The notes: generated by a model from the sequence alone, not told the origin. 64,000 nucleotides of DNA from Chamaecrista fasciculata (GCA_003254925.1 QANZ01012447.1:1-64000), one strand, 5' to 3'. Counted from the stretch's first letter, positions 33,886-47,312 are shown. Program-made: numbers and translations.

Positions 33886-34187
33886 TGACACTTCATTTCG
33901 AAAGTGGGTTACTGTGTTAGACACATGTTCACCCGTACGACACTCACACAACACATATTCATAAGTTTTAGAATATAAATCATTTTTGTGACTTTATCAT
34001 GACAAATAATAAAATAATATCACATAGACACATATGACATATATTATAAATAGATATTGTAATTTTTAAAATTTTCATCAAAATTTATGAATTTTTAATT
34101 ATTTATTTATATAAATATGTGACGTGTCATGTCGTATAATTTTAAAAATTTGGGGTGTCAGTGTATCCGTGTCAATGTCCATACTTC
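33886..34187. mobile_element. MITE remnant of the GAAGC-TIR family (diverged copy)
   Basis: Colinear with the better copies at 59501-59807 and 61051-61370: CTTCATTT, GTGTTAGACAC, CCCGTACGACAC, TTTTAGAATATAAAT, an AT-rich core, GTGTCCGTGTC-like words and a terminal ACTTCATA. It is clearly older, with many substitutions. Confidence 0.6.
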
Positions 34188-34603
34188 ATAGTTTGAAACG
34201 CGAGTTAACTTCATTTGCTAACGATTTCTATGGAATAAAAAAATTTCTTCAAGAGTTAACACATTTCCAAACTTGTCGAATTCGAACTTTAAACCAGAAA
34301 AATATAATCAAATTTGTTTGTTTGACTACGAAATAAGTTATCAACTTTCGATACTCGATTTAATCTCATTTGTTGACGGACACAAAGTATTTGTCAAAAG
34401 AAACTCATACCTTTCTATTTGTGACATTTAAACTTGACACGAGAGATAAATACAACTATATTCAATATTTTTGGGATCAATTTGTGAAATTATAAAAATA
34501 TGTAAAATTAATCTGAAACAAATAAAACATAAGGGATCAATTTGAAATCTACCCCATAATAATGGACCAATTTGAAGTTTTGGCCTAAACTTAATTAATA
34601 AAA

Positions 34604-35820
34604 GGGTAAATTGCAATTTGGTACCCTGTGGTTAGGGGCGGTTCCCCTTTGGTACCCTGAAAGAAAAATTTTTGCATTGCGATACCCTGTGGTTTGCTCC
34701 GTTAGCGATTTGGTCCCCTGAGGTTTTTTTCTGTTAGGATTTAACGGCAAATGTACATTAAAATGCCAAAAATCTCCCCAAAAGTCTTCTTTTATGCGTT
34801 TAAGTCCTTTTCCTTTACTAAAAGGGATCAAAACATAAAGAATTAATTATAAAAGGGTCTTTAGAATTCTAATATTATAGATTTTTCTCAATTCCACCTC
34901 TTTTTCATCATTTTCATTCATTTTAGTCCCAAATCCTCAAAATAAAATCATAAAGTGTCCCAAAACTCTTTCAAATATTTCAATTTAGTCCTTAAAAATA
35001 TTAAAATCCCTAAACCCTAAACCTTAAAACCCTAAATCCTAAACCCTAAAAAAAAGTCTAAGTTCAACAATTAGGTCTTTGACCCATTTTTATTCCAATA
35101 TTCTCAATTCCCCATTTTTTTTCATCATCTTCATTCATTTTGATCTCAAATCCTCAAAATAAAATTGTAAAGTGTCCCAAAACTCTTCAAAACATTCCAA
35201 TTTAGTCCTTAAAAATATTAAAAACCCTAAACCCTAAAACTCCAAACCCCTAAACCCCTAAACTCTAAACTCTAAACCCTAAAAAAATTACACATTACAA
35301 TTTTTTACACATCATCATCATTTTTCTCTCCCTCTAAAACTTCATCCAAAAATTAAAAATAAACTCTAAAAATTCTAAAAAATCTTAAACCCCTTAAGTC
35401 TTCCAAACACATCATCAATCTTTCCCTCTCTCCTTTTTTTTTGGACTGATTTCCCTCTCTCCTTTAAACCTTCATCAAATAAACAAAAGAAAAAAAGAAA
35501 AAAAAAACTCCTAATACGAAGCTTCATCGCCGCATAACCTTCATCTCTTTCCTCTGCATAACCTTCCATCTCTTTCCTTTGCAGAACCTTCATCGCCGCC
35601 GCTTGACATCGCCGCCGCCAACAGTTCACCTTCATCCTCTGTCACAAGAAGGCCGTTCAGTTTCCGACGAAGGTCGTTCGTGACGGCGAACATTTTTTAT
35701 TTCTATTTCGATTTCGTTTTCGCTCGCTTAGATTTTGTTTTCGTCACTTAATCTTGGATTCGATTTCATTTTCGATTTGATTTCGATGAAGTTGCTTGAT
35801 TTGATTTCGTTTTCGGACTG

Positions 35821-35866
<46 letters not shown>

Positions 35867-37034
35867 TCTAGAAATTTCTTGGATTTGATTTCGTTTTCTC
35901 TTTGGATGAAGTTGTTTGGATTTGATTTTGTTTTTGCTATTCTACTTGTGATTCGTTCTTCTTGGTCCCTTTTGATTGTTCTAGAATCCAGATCTGGATT
36001 GGTCTTCGACGTCAATGGCGATAGATGAAGATGATTGGTCGGCGGTGGAGGTTGAAGATGATGAATTGATGAAGTTGAGGGTTGAATATGAAGAAGAGGG
36101 GAGGAATCAATTTAGTCCCTGAATTTTTTTTTAGGTTTTTGGAGTGAAGATGAAATGAATCGATGAAGATGATGAATATGAATATGAAGATGAAGATGAA
36201 AATGAAGAAGATGATTAAAAGATAAAAAATTATGGGGTTTAGGTATTAAAATAAAATTAGGAACTTATGTTAAATTAGGAAGATGAAGATTAAGATTAAA
36301 AAAAATAAGTTTTAGGGGTTTAGGGTTTAGGATTTAAGGTTTTTAATAATTTTAAGGACTAAATTGAAATGTTTGAAAGAGTTTTAGGACACTTTACAAT
36401 TTTGTTTTGAGGATTTAGGACTAAAATGAATGAAGATGATGAAAAAAAGGCAGAATTGAGAATAATAGAATAAAAATGAGTCAAAGACCTGATTGTTGAA
36501 CTTAGACTTTTTTTTAGGGTTGGGGTTTTAAGGTTTAGGGTTTAGGGTTTTTAATATTTTTAAGGACTAAATTGGAATGTTTGAACGAGTTTTGAAATAT
36601 TTTACAATTTTATTTTGAGGATTTGGGACTAAATCATAGATGCTCATTTGTCTTTTGAGGTTCTAAGGACTATTTTGATAAATATCATAAACTTTTGGGA
36701 TTAAAGTGTAATTAAATCAGGACATATTCAAAAGAAATCTTGTGAAAAGGAGAAAATTCGATAATATTAGAATTCTAAAGACCCTTTTATAATTAATTCT
36801 TTATGTTTTGATCCCTTTTAGTAAAGGGAAAGAACTTAAACGCATAAGAGAAGACTTGTTGGGAGATTTTTGACATTTTAACGTACATTTGCCGTTAAAT
36901 TCTAACAGAAAAAAACCTCAGGGGACCAAATCGCTGACAGAGCAAACCACGGGGTACCACAATGCAAAAAATTTTTTTTCAGGGTACCAAAGGGGAACCG
37001 CCCCTAACCACAGGTACCAAATTGCAATTTATCC
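34604..37034. mobile_element. Long-TIR Mutator-like non-autonomous DNA element (E3)
   Basis: A 2431-bp element whose ends are inverted copies over about 275 bp (34604-34878 and 36761-37034), starting GGGTAAATTGCAATTTGGTA. The flanks TTAATAAAA and TTAAAAAAT are an imperfect 9-bp duplication, which fits Mutator-like elements. Just inside are two modules shared with E1 and E2 (ATTTAGTCCTTAAAAATATT and TTTTAGTCCCAAATCCTCAA types) with CCCTAAA runs on the left (35004-35052, 35219-35284) and TTTAGGG runs on the right (36305-36345, 36517-36556). The centre has exon-like, GC-richer sequence (35510-36060) and a (GA)20 run. No transposase frame is visible. Confidence 0.8.
35823..35862. repeat. (GA)20 microsatellite inside E3
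   Basis: Uninterrupted GA dinucleotide run of about 20 units. Confidence 0.95.
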
Positions 37035-38125
37035 TTAAAAAATCTAACTAGTAAATCAAATAAATAACAAATGAAGATGTAAAACTGTGAAAGGCCAAAG
37101 GCTCTTTTGTACAGAGTCATTTTGTACAACACCACTTTAGTCTTTGCCCTTAGACCCATGTCATTCACCTAAATTCCTCAATTTTGCAAATAACGCGACT
37201 CTCTATCGTTGTTCGCATCTCAGAGCTGTGTTTTGTGTTTTGCGGCCGATTCGGGTATGCCATCCTTTCTTCTTCCTTTAATTTTTAGCTTTACCGATCG
37301 CTTTAGGGTTTTGATTCTACTTCCCTTTCCCTTTTCCACCGTCTGGTTTTGGGCAAAATTGGGGAAACAATTGTCAAGGGTATAACTTTGTCGTGCAAAA
37401 ACCTGTGCCTTATTTTCCTTCATAGGAGAAAAGCTTGGTATGTGGTGAACTTTTTATCCGCTCTTTTACCGCTTTGATCTTCAGGGAAGCAGTTTCTTAA
37501 AGAGGACAGGTTCGGAACTTGGGTTATGTGATCTCTACCCAGGTCAATGCGGTTCGACTATATCATTATTTGACCTCAAATATCTAAACTTTGCCAATGC
37601 TTGGGATCATGCTTATACTTAAAGGATTGACAAAAGATTGCCTATTTTCTCTTGAATGTCTATAAAACGATGAATTTCCCCGACATATAAGTTTCAAGTT
37701 CCAAACTTATCATTGTTTTCCAAAATGCTTTGTTCTGTTATTCATATGTTATAGTCTGTACATGATGTTGGCTGTTGACATTTTGGTAGATGATTGGTTA
37801 AAAAATGCAATATAATTTAGTGTTTAGATTAACCGAAATTGCTATGAAACCCTACAATTTGCCCACTGAGTTTTCAATTTCATATTTGTTTGGCTAAGGC
37901 ATGACATTATAGTTTGAATATCAAATATCGATTACAATTTCATATGAATAGATTTAAAAATGACATGTTCACTTCAAGTGATGTAATGGTGAACTTCAAT
38001 TAACTTGTTAATAGATTTATGGTAACGCATAGCAACATTGTCATGTTTGCAGAATGTAGATAGGTTTCAATCTAACTGAATTTATTGCTTGTATGTAAAT
38101 TTATACCAAAAGCAGGATTTGAGCT
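37035..38125 (+). promoter_or_regulatory. Promoter and 5' UTR (with intron) of ELF1
   Basis: A likely transcribed 5' leader lies near 37200-37255 (GTTTTGCGGCCGATTCGG then a GTATGC donor). A long intron then ends at the AAAAGCAG acceptor near 38115, eleven bases before the ATG. No other gene is seen. E3 ends about 170 bp before the presumed leader. Confidence 0.5.
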
Positions 38126-38756
38126 ATGGGAAAGAGGAAGTCAAGAGCAAAGCCACCTCCCAAGAAACGAATGGATAAGCTAGACACTGTATTCAGCTGC
38201 CCTTTCTGTAACCATGGCACCAGTGTTGAATGCCGCATGTAAGCATTTCTGTTGTGTACACTTCCAAGTTCCATAGACAATAAGTCCTATATTTATTTGA
38301 AGTCACGCAAGAATCCTTCTATTTCACATGATGATGACTGTCACAGAGCCTGATATCTGTCTTTCTGGTTCTTGTGAAAGTGATATGAAGAACTTGATAG
38401 GAGAAGCTTCTTGCAGGATATGCCAAGAGAGCTTTAGCACCACCATCACAGGTATGTTATACGAGATGTCTCGAGCATCTGTGACATTGATTCTTGGTTA
38501 ATCTGATGTAGCTGTCTACATGGTCGTATCCTCATTGCTTGTAGTTGTAGAGGTTGAGTAAATTGGAAAAAGCTAAGGAAAATGGCAGAATAATTATAAT
38601 CAACTGATGGTTATGGAAACAAGTTGGTGTAGATAATAGTGGCCCACATTTTCTTATTTTATATTGATGAAGCCTCTTATCTTTTTGCGAGACACATTTA
38701 CATATACAATCTATAAGTATTTTGGGTTTGTGTCACCTCGCCTTGCACTCCACCCC

Positions 38757-38821
<65 letters not shown>

Positions 38822-39174
38822 AACAAAACACTGAGAACTCCATGCTTTTTGTCTTTGTTAGTGATTTTTTTTCTCCTCTAGCACTGAGATTAAATGAGTT
38901 TTGTGATATTTATGTTTATCTGTTGAGAGAATATCCATTGAATATATATCTTTAATGATAAATGTTTCTCTTCTATTTGCAGCTTTATCTGAGCCAATAG
39001 ACATGTAAGTTCAATAAATGTGGGAATCACCCTCTTTCTCTTCTCTCTCTCTGTGTCTCACTCATTCACACTCACACCCAATTTAGTGAAGAAATTTTAT
39101 TTCAACTATGCAGATACAGCGAATGGATTGATGAATGTGAAAGGGTGAACAACCTGGATGATGATGGTGCATAG
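38126..39174 (+). CDS. ELF1: Transcription elongation factor 1 homolog (Elf1/ELOF1)
   Basis: Four coding exons (38126-38238, 38381-38451, 38983-39004, 39114-39174) give an 88-residue protein, the normal size. It opens with the basic [20 protein letters not shown] and has the four zinc-binding cysteines of the family in two CxxC pairs (FSCPFCNHG, Cys25/Cys28, and ASCRICQES, Cys49/Cys52). It ends with an acidic [20 protein letters not shown] tail. Family knowledge: Elf1 is a small nuclear zinc-ribbon protein that binds elongating RNA polymerase II and helps transcription through nucleosomes. All junctions are GT-AG and the short 22-bp third exon is in frame. It is convergent with VOZ downstream. 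Confidence 0.95.
38762..38819. repeat. (TC)29 microsatellite in an ELF1 intron
   Basis: Uninterrupted TC/CT dinucleotide run of about 58 bases within the second coding intron. Confidence 0.95.
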
Positions 39175-41166
39175 CTGTGGTTCTGAGAACCCTGCTTTGG
39201 TGGTAGTGAAGGGAATAACAAACTGCCCAAGTTTATAGTTTCACCATCCTGTAATTATATGAAACCCTGTTTACTCTCTGGTGCAAGTGTAAGCTTAGTT
39301 TCTTTGTAGACTTCCCTTATAGTATTAGTATGTACAAGAACGTGAAATAATCGTTTGTATCTGGATGAAGCCACCTTGATGACAAGTTAATATGGAGGCC
39401 TTATAAAGTTTATATGATATGTAGCTTATATGTTGGTTTCATGTGTGATTTTTTCCTTACTTGAAGATAAGTGGGTTTTGCTTCTGATACCTTCGGCTGA
39501 CACTATATCCCCTTTTGGATGACCTTCTCTCTTTGTTTTCCATTTTGCTCTGCATGAGGTTGGCCCAAGCCACTAGTTTTCGGGCATCTCAATGGAGAAG
39601 GATTGCTCATTTGAAACTAGGCAGCCTTTCTCTTTAACAGCCATCAGTGAGATTCATTATTTTATCGAATTTAGGAAATGAAGTGAATGTTAATTGACTT
39701 AATTCAGCTAGATAGATGGGTCTTGAGTGTTTGAAGACTAGCTCTTGCTCATCTCTTTCTTTATTAAGCTACAATAAAAAGCTAGATTGCAGGATTAATG
39801 CATGGATTTGTATATATCTTCATTATCATATTATTTTTCTCAACACCCAAGGAATATAAATTTTGGATTGAAAATTCGATCTTTGTTGCTGGATTGTTTT
39901 CAACTCTTAAAATGCAAGCTTTTCGTGATATACCAATGTTGTGACATATTGAAAGCATTTCCCTTCTGGGATAACCTCAATCTTCAATTTTCAAAGGGAA
40001 ACACACACGACCCAACTTGACCTAATAAAAATTTAGAGTTACCAGTTACTTACCACTACAAGTAAAACATCCCTAAATTCATATTCCATACGTTTTTCCA
40101 CTCGATAGGAACTAGTGAATTGCCAGAAATAGCACAGAATGTAAAATCTATCTTCAATTACTAGTTAACATTTTTGCGCCACTATGTTAAGGAGATTTTA
40201 TTCTCAATTTTCATCATCTTAAACTACAATCTTACATCCTCAACCTCACGCCAAGCTTTCCTAACTAAATTATTAATTTATATAGTTACTAGTTAACATT
40301 TTTGCGCCACTATGTTAAATATATACCAGTTTTAAGAATATAACAGCAAAGATGCATCATCAAAAAGCTTGCCAAACTCTAATATTGACGAACATGCTTA
40401 TCAGATAATTTTGGTAAACAAAAACTACTTTTCTCACTCCACTTTGTTAAAACTCCATTTCAAAATAACTTTTCTATGAAAAATATTCACTACAAATTCT
40501 GGCAAACTCGTCATATTCGTTAGAAGCAAATGATATAGAGCTGTGTTCCAAGATAGTTTACAAATGGCGATCAAACAATAAACCATTATTTAACAAATGA
40601 CGAAATTTACCATAAGATCATATAAAAACAAGGTAGACTAAATCACCTCTAACCTTTAGACTTGGATTCCTTTTTTTGAGTCATGTAAAAGTTACTCAAA
40701 AAGGATCTGAAACATTTATTACACACCCAATATTATGTACCATCCCCTTGAAAGTCTGTCCTGCAGATATTGCTTTCAGAGGGCAACGCAAGTGTCTTAC
40801 ATTAGCATAATTTGGAAAATGAGAAGTCAGTGCTGTATCATAACAATTTTGTGCCTCAACACTAGGTCAGTTTTAATGGTCCTAGCATTTACCAGATCGC
40901 AAATCATAAATGCTATACAGCAATTTTTGCTCTAAGTGGTCATCTTCCAAGGTTAGAATCCAGCATCCAGCAGTCTCTAATGCAGCACTTTAGTGAGAAT
41001 GAGCTATTCACAATATCTCAACAAGGCAAGAATTGACCTTGGCTACTTGTCACTAAAACGGAGAATGTGAAAAGATAAAATGAGAGGAAAGACAAAAAGA
41101 TAACCCACCATAATTTAATGTGAAACTGAATAGAATGCAGCCTGTTGCACATCCCTCTGAGATCAA
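39175..41166. other. Intergenic between convergent ELF1 and VOZ
   Basis: It contains the 3' UTRs of both genes near its edges. No gene is seen between. A 33-bp perfect direct repeat, TTACTAGTTAACATTTTTGC onward, lies at 40158-40190 and 40286-40318. Confidence 0.6.
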
Positions 41167-43072
41167 TCACGTCACATAATAGTCGCCTATGTTCTCAACA
41201 AGATAATCATAAGGTGCAGCTAACCCATACTCATAGGTTTCATTAACTGGAGTAACTCTGTTTGAAGCTGAATAGACACCACCACCTATGCCAACCTTGC
41301 CATTAAATTTGGCTCTGCCTTTAGCAGGTCGTTTGTTATCAGGTGGAAACTCGGCAGAGAGTCTTCCCATCTGCTTCTGCAGATCAGCAACTGAATCACT
41401 AGTTACCTTTACCTTGGAGTTCTTCTTCCCATCTACAAGCTTTAGTTCCAACCGATACAAGGCACATGCATCACACTTGTTAATCTCATACTCATAAAGG
41501 TGCCACTCAAAATGGTTCAGTGGCTGCGGGTCCATATAATAGGATCTCTTCAGCCCTCCAAACTCATTCATCACCTGCTTCCTAGATTCATGCCAACCAC
41601 GTCCACTATAATCTGGTAAAGACCTCTGCTTTCTGTTTCCACTCTCAAATGCTCTTCGAGGCTTATCAAAGAAGAGCCACTCCCTAATAGTTTCACCCTC
41701 AAAAACAGAAAGATCAAATAGCTCTGCAGGTCAAATAAGAAACAAATTAACAACATTAAAAGAAAAAATAAAAACCTGGATAAATTTCATACTAGATATG
41801 TTTTCAAAATAATAAGTAGGTAATCAAAATGGGAGATACAATAAACATCAACTTACCAGGTGCATTCCAGGGAGACTTGGCAGTTGCCGCTCCCTCACAT
41901 TCTGGGATGCCAACATCTTTTCCTTGTGCCTTTGCACTGAGAGCAGCAAAAAGTAGATTATCCTTCAGACCAATGCCTCCAGGTCGTAGAACTGGGGCCA
42001 TGCCTGGTGGCCCTTCATTCAATGCTAAAGCAGCATGAAAGCTACTGCAATAGTCATGACACCAATCCAATCCTTGAGCAGGCCTTGGGCAGTCCCAAAG
42101 TGCACATTTTGGGCCTAAGAAAGCAGAAGGTGGAGGGCAGATGCTTGGTACGTAGCTAGATATATGAGGAACGGTGTCCTCCTCACAAAAAGCTGAATTA
42201 CTAAATCCAGCATAAAAGTTTTGATCAAAATCCGGACGAAGATCAAATTGATAATCTAAAGTAGGCCCTTCAAAGTTGTTATTTGCCACATTGCAAACTG
42301 CTGAGGTGGAGTGTTTGCACTCATCAACCAACGGGAACTCATGTTGCTGTTGTTCCTGTTAAGCAGTTAAACATGAAAACAGGTTAGACATTATATTGAC
42401 ACCTGATTGACTATAGTTTTCAGGATATAACCGATTCTTAAATAGAAAATAAGCACAAACTTTATGCTTTCCGGTACATATTCCAACATATGAGAAGCGA
42501 GCAAAATCAAGCAGCCTACCACATATTGAAGTTAGAACATAATGCATCCATTATGGCAGATGATATATGACAGTGCCAAAATAGTATATTAACATATTCA
42601 CCCCGTTAATCTATCAGACACTTCAAAATCCTGTTCTTTAGATAACCAAGAAATACTAGCTCAAGCTATTAAAAAAACAATGTTCTGAAAACCAATCAAA
42701 GTTCAACCAGAAACACCAAAAAATGGTCCACTTGCCATTTTGCAAACCCCCAAATTTGCTTTATAGCGGAACAACTAAACCAGTAACAACCAGGTGATCA
42801 TGTGAACTAGTTATGGTTGGTGTAATTTATACCCAATTTTTTAATATTTTATTCATAGCTGTAGCGGACAGTTGTAATTTTACTGCCTTGAGCATTACAT
42901 CCAAACCTTCCCCTTTTTCTTTCTCCATCATCCTACAATCCTACATCCTTGCAATAGAACTTCATATTCCTGTCTCTGCTTCTCCCTTTCGCAATGGTTG
43001 ATGTCTTGAGTGACCATTGAAGAACTAACACTATGCTGGTCCTTTGGTCATCCATTTCTGATGATATGGCTG

Positions 43073-43108
<36 letters not shown>

Positions 43109-45109
43109 AAAAACTAAGTCCCAGTTTTGCTGCTCATGTCTTTACACTGAACTTAAAGACCACCTGAATCAACTGACAAATTATGAGTTTGGAAAAACAA
43201 AACATGATTGCTGCTGATGTTAATTATTGTATTGATGGAATGTACTGTCACACAACATTGCCTTCTTGCAAAACTGGGAGACTTCAATATTCTTCCTAAA
43301 ATCCAGAGGGCTGAGGTAATGGGGTCTCAAGGATAACACCCCATCACTTAATAAACAATAATATCAAAAGCTAATATTTAACAATGCAGAAAAAATAAAA
43401 CTAGAAATTCACCCGGCAATTTACATTTACAGTAGGAATTTAGAAATACTTTCTTTACAGTCTGCTTACCTACTTGCATATCTAATGTGTCAATGGTTTC
43501 TTTTTGGGGCGGGGGGCGGGGGCTGTTGGTACCAGGTGGGTGTTTTAAAATGACTCAGCCGGTAGCTCAGTCATTTTGAATCACCAACCATTGAACACTC
43601 ACCATTTTTGGTCCCTGAGTATTCTATGCAGATTATTAAAAAAAATCACTGCACGAGACCAATATACAAAAGTATATATCCAAGCCTTAATAATTCTTTT
43701 TTTATAGAATGAATGAAATAATGGATTTGAACACACAATTGCATCAAAAGGTTAAATAAAGAACACAATTTGATCCCCCCCCCCCCTCCCCCAAAAGAAA
43801 GTCATGCTGCTTTGAATTTTAATTTATTATATACCAATATGTATCATGTAACCAGAAATTCCCAAAAAGTTGGAATTAATAACTCAAAATCTGTCCCAAG
43901 CAAATAAACAGGGTTGAGAAGGAGAATAAAGCTACGGTGGGTGGGTGAGAGAGAGAGATGCTGACACAATATTGGACACCAGTGCCCTCCTCAGTTACTA
44001 ATTTCACGTTCATCTCTTACTCTCTCTCATCGTCCTCTCAACATCAACCACCCCCCAGGGAAGAGGCAGTGGAGAAGGAGAAAGGAGGAGCATAGACTTT
44101 TAGTAAGCATATTGTCAGTTTTAGATTTCTAATCCAGTAAACTATTCCAACGTATTCTAATCAATCAACTGATCTGAAGATTAACAGCCTCCTTTTGACC
44201 ACTTTTAATGCGATGTTGATATCCCATAAATTCGGGAAAAGGGGGGGGAGGGGATAGATACAATAAATTTCTGAAGACTGGCAAACTTCTTGTGATTTAG
44301 CAATGCATAAAAGAAACATAGACTTCATTTAATGCACCAAATGTCTGGACTAGAGTGATGAATATAAACCCCATTATACACACCCGGGTGAAATAACAAC
44401 CATTGCTAAAGCGTCTATAAATACAGTCAAAGAATAAAACCATTATAGATTTATGTATATGAAACAGTTAAAAACTAAGCCCACAAAAACAGTCAGAACA
44501 ATTATTTTACAAAACAATTAATCCCACAAATGATAAAGACAATTACCTCTTGGAATATCACATTACACCCAGTTTGCAGGCTCTGATCATTAGGTTCAGG
44601 CTTAGGTGCTGCTAATGGACTAGTGGCGTCATCTTCCTCCTCACACAGCTGCAATAGGCGGCAGATATCGGTAGAGAATGACCCAAGACTGCCACCCTAT
44701 ATTCAACCATGATTATCATAACTAAACCATACTTTAGTCAAAATATCTGTACGATAATTAACTTTTCCATTTAAGTTTGTCCATCACAATAGGAAGGGTC
44801 TAGGCCTACAAGACCTCATTATAGAACAAACCATACAGTCTGAGAGTTGCAATCGAGAAAATGGACAGTACATGAAATTACCTGCTGCAAGGAAGAAGCA
44901 GGAGAAGGCTCATTGAGCTCAGCTTTCCACTCACGAAGCATCTGATGAACTTGCTCCTCAAGAACAGCAGCATCAACTGTACGGCTCTCCTTCCTGGCAA
45001 ATTGCAGATCCATGAACATAACCTGCAAATCATCAACTCGGTTCTTTGCCTTGTCCTTAAAGAGCTTGTGCGATGCTGACTTGCAACTGGTCTTGGAAAT
45101 CTTCTTCAT
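41167..45109 (-). CDS. VOZ1: VOZ transcription factor (vascular plant one-zinc-finger protein)
   Basis: Four coding exons (44882-45109, 44547-44696, 41857-42355, 41167-41723), 477 residues. It starts [19 protein letters not shown]; the frame is open upstream, but VOZ proteins start here. The central VOZ zinc finger is intact: Cys210, Cys215, Cys225 or Cys229 and His233 in [10 protein letters not shown]...[10 protein letters not shown]. It is followed by the conserved [20 protein letters not shown] stretch and the NAC-like C-terminal part ([52 protein letters not shown]). VOZ proteins are plant-only factors that act as dimers on GCGTN7ACGC sites and, in Arabidopsis, help control flowering and stress responses. 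VOZ1 versus VOZ2 is my best guess only. Confidence 0.93.
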
Positions 45110-45950
45110 TGTTAAACCCCAAGTTCTGGAAAACCCTAAAATCACCACAACAACAAACTGAGTTTCCAATCGACAATTAACGAAGCCTTCAAAGAGAGAA
45201 TCCCAAAATATACGCCCAACATTCACTGCAGATTATTTATTATCATCAGAAGAAGCATATCCCATCCCAGTCCCCATTCCTGAAAGTCCATATGTTCTCA
45301 CTTTAGGAATCCGAAATTCTCGTCTGAGATTGAAAACAAATTACAGTAACAAAGCTCACCCCATTATCAGCTAATTAAGAGAGAACGTTACGGTAGTTAG
45401 CACAAACCCATTTTCTGATGAAACCAAAGCTAAAATACAGATCAAAACAATCATATACTTAGAACCCATTTCCAAAAATGGAATAAACCAAAAGGGTAAA
45501 GCAAAGCAACGCAGTTCCAATTACAAATTAACTCGAAGGAACACAACCAAGATACTAGAAAGTAGAGCTAACCTAAGCGAAGATCACAGTATTCACTATT
45601 CAGCGAGAAATCCGAAACACCAGAGGTAATACAGACAAGAAATTTCCAAACGAAAGCAAAAACAAAAATATTCGAGATCGATTAGAGGTTTGTGGCTTTG
45701 AATCCCAGCGGTGAAAGAGAAGCCATGTTTGAGGCTTACCTTTTAAGTTTCTGATATGGGTGTGGTTCTCTATATGGTTCGGTTCTCTCTCTCTTCAAAA
45801 TTTTGAAGGGGAGAGAAACACATATAAAGAGAGAGAAACAACTTTTTGTTACTGTTGAGAGACTCTCATTCTCATGTCTCCCTCGCTCGCTGAAATGAGT
45901 GTGGAAGGGGGCAAAAAAGCAAGGGGGATATTACAGTGAAGACCATAACT
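45110..45950 (-). promoter_or_regulatory. 5' UTR and promoter of VOZ
   Basis: The sequence just upstream of the ATG is leader with possible intron borders (CTTACC near 45737, an intron-like stretch down to about 45130). A GA/CT-rich stretch at 45780-45900 is a common plant core-promoter feature. Exact transcript starts cannot be fixed from sequence. Confidence 0.45.
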
Positions 45951-47062
45951 CAAAAATGCCCTTTCTATTCCCCTAAATAACGGCGGTTACGCGCTTTATT
46001 TTATTTTCTCATCTAAAATTCTTGAAACGCCAAAAAAAATAAGTAATGTGTCACATTATTTTTGTTATGATAAAATAATTATAGTTAGAATAATCTTCAA
46101 TCATTATTTTTTTAATACCGGATAATATTATTAAAATCTACAAAGTATTGTGTCACATTATTTCTGTCATCAATCAACTTTTAATGAAATAATCATGGTA
46201 GAGATTTTTTATATTATTTCTAAGAAGAAAATTTATAATAAAATTTCTATATATTTAATAATATTCTTTAAGTAAAATATTATCTTTTATATTCTCTCTA
46301 TTTTAAATAATCATACAAATTAATTTTACTATGTGGTTGCTATTATCGAATAATTATATAACAAAGATATAAATAAATTATTTTATGTAAATTTATTACT
46401 GTTTTAAAATAGTATTACTCTACAAAAAGTGTGACTCAAAAGAATGATATTCACTAATGGAGTTGAGTTTTAAAAAATGAATTAATCTCACAGCAAAATA
46501 AATTTATGTTCAAATTTCAATTAAAAAATATCTACATTTAATAATTGATAATATCTCAAATAAAAAATTTTCCATTTAAAAGTACATGTAAAAAGAAATA
46601 CACCACATTCAAGTGTCATCATGATTGTGTGCAAGTTTATAAATAAAAATATTCATATTATTTAAATACACTTGTATAGTTGTATTTGGTAAGTTTTTGT
46701 CATGTTACAGCGGAAGAAGAGTACTACTCATAGCACATATAAGATTGCTATATGAATATTCTGATAAATAGTATTTCATTGCAAAAGTTATTATATTTGA
46801 TACATAACATGTAAATTTATTAAAGCTGTATTGTGTTTAGAATCTCACAATATAATAATTATTGCTTCTTTTCTCACAATTATAGATAAAAATCAAAGTA
46901 GGAGACATGAATTTCAATATTGTACTCATATATTACCAATAGCATTTTCATTGAAATCAGAAGCTCATGGAAATAAAAGAAAAACTAGAAACAATATTAT
47001 GTATTCTAAAATATATGTATTACCTCTACACAACTCTCTCTCGAAAAATTCATTAGTATGTG
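45951..47062. other. Intergenic, very AT-rich
   Basis: No gene and no clear repeat is seen; short open frames here look random. Confidence 0.5.
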
Positions 47063-47304
47063 CATAGTTATCAAAACCGGACCGGCCGGTCCGACCGGTT
47101 GAACCGGGAACCGGTCATTAGGCCGGTCCGAGTCGGTTTAATAACCGGCCAAGCAGAGAACCGGGCGAACCAGCCTGAACCGGAGTCAAACCGGTTGAAC
47201 CGGTCCTGNCAACGTTCCGACCCCGGTTGAACCCCGGTTGAACCATTGAACCTTGAACCCCTCCTTCGGCCGGTTCAATGGCCGGTCCGGTTTTAATAAC
47301 CTTG
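47063..47304. mobile_element. CCGG-rich hAT-type MITE, 242 bp
   Basis: The left end CATAGTTATCAAAACCGG matches the reversed right end CAAGGTTATTAAAACCGG. AGTATGTG flanks both sides (47055-47062, 47305-47312), an 8-bp duplication as made by hAT transposases. The interior is packed with AACCGG / CCGGTT words, so it is far richer in GC than its surroundings. One N at 47209. It has no coding capacity. Confidence 0.88.
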
Positions 47305-47312
47305 AGTATGTG

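Noticed and set aside
38762-38819. Repeats as a CRISPR array
   Set aside because: Simple dinucleotide microsatellite in a plant intron; no spacer-repeat structure exists anywhere in the window.
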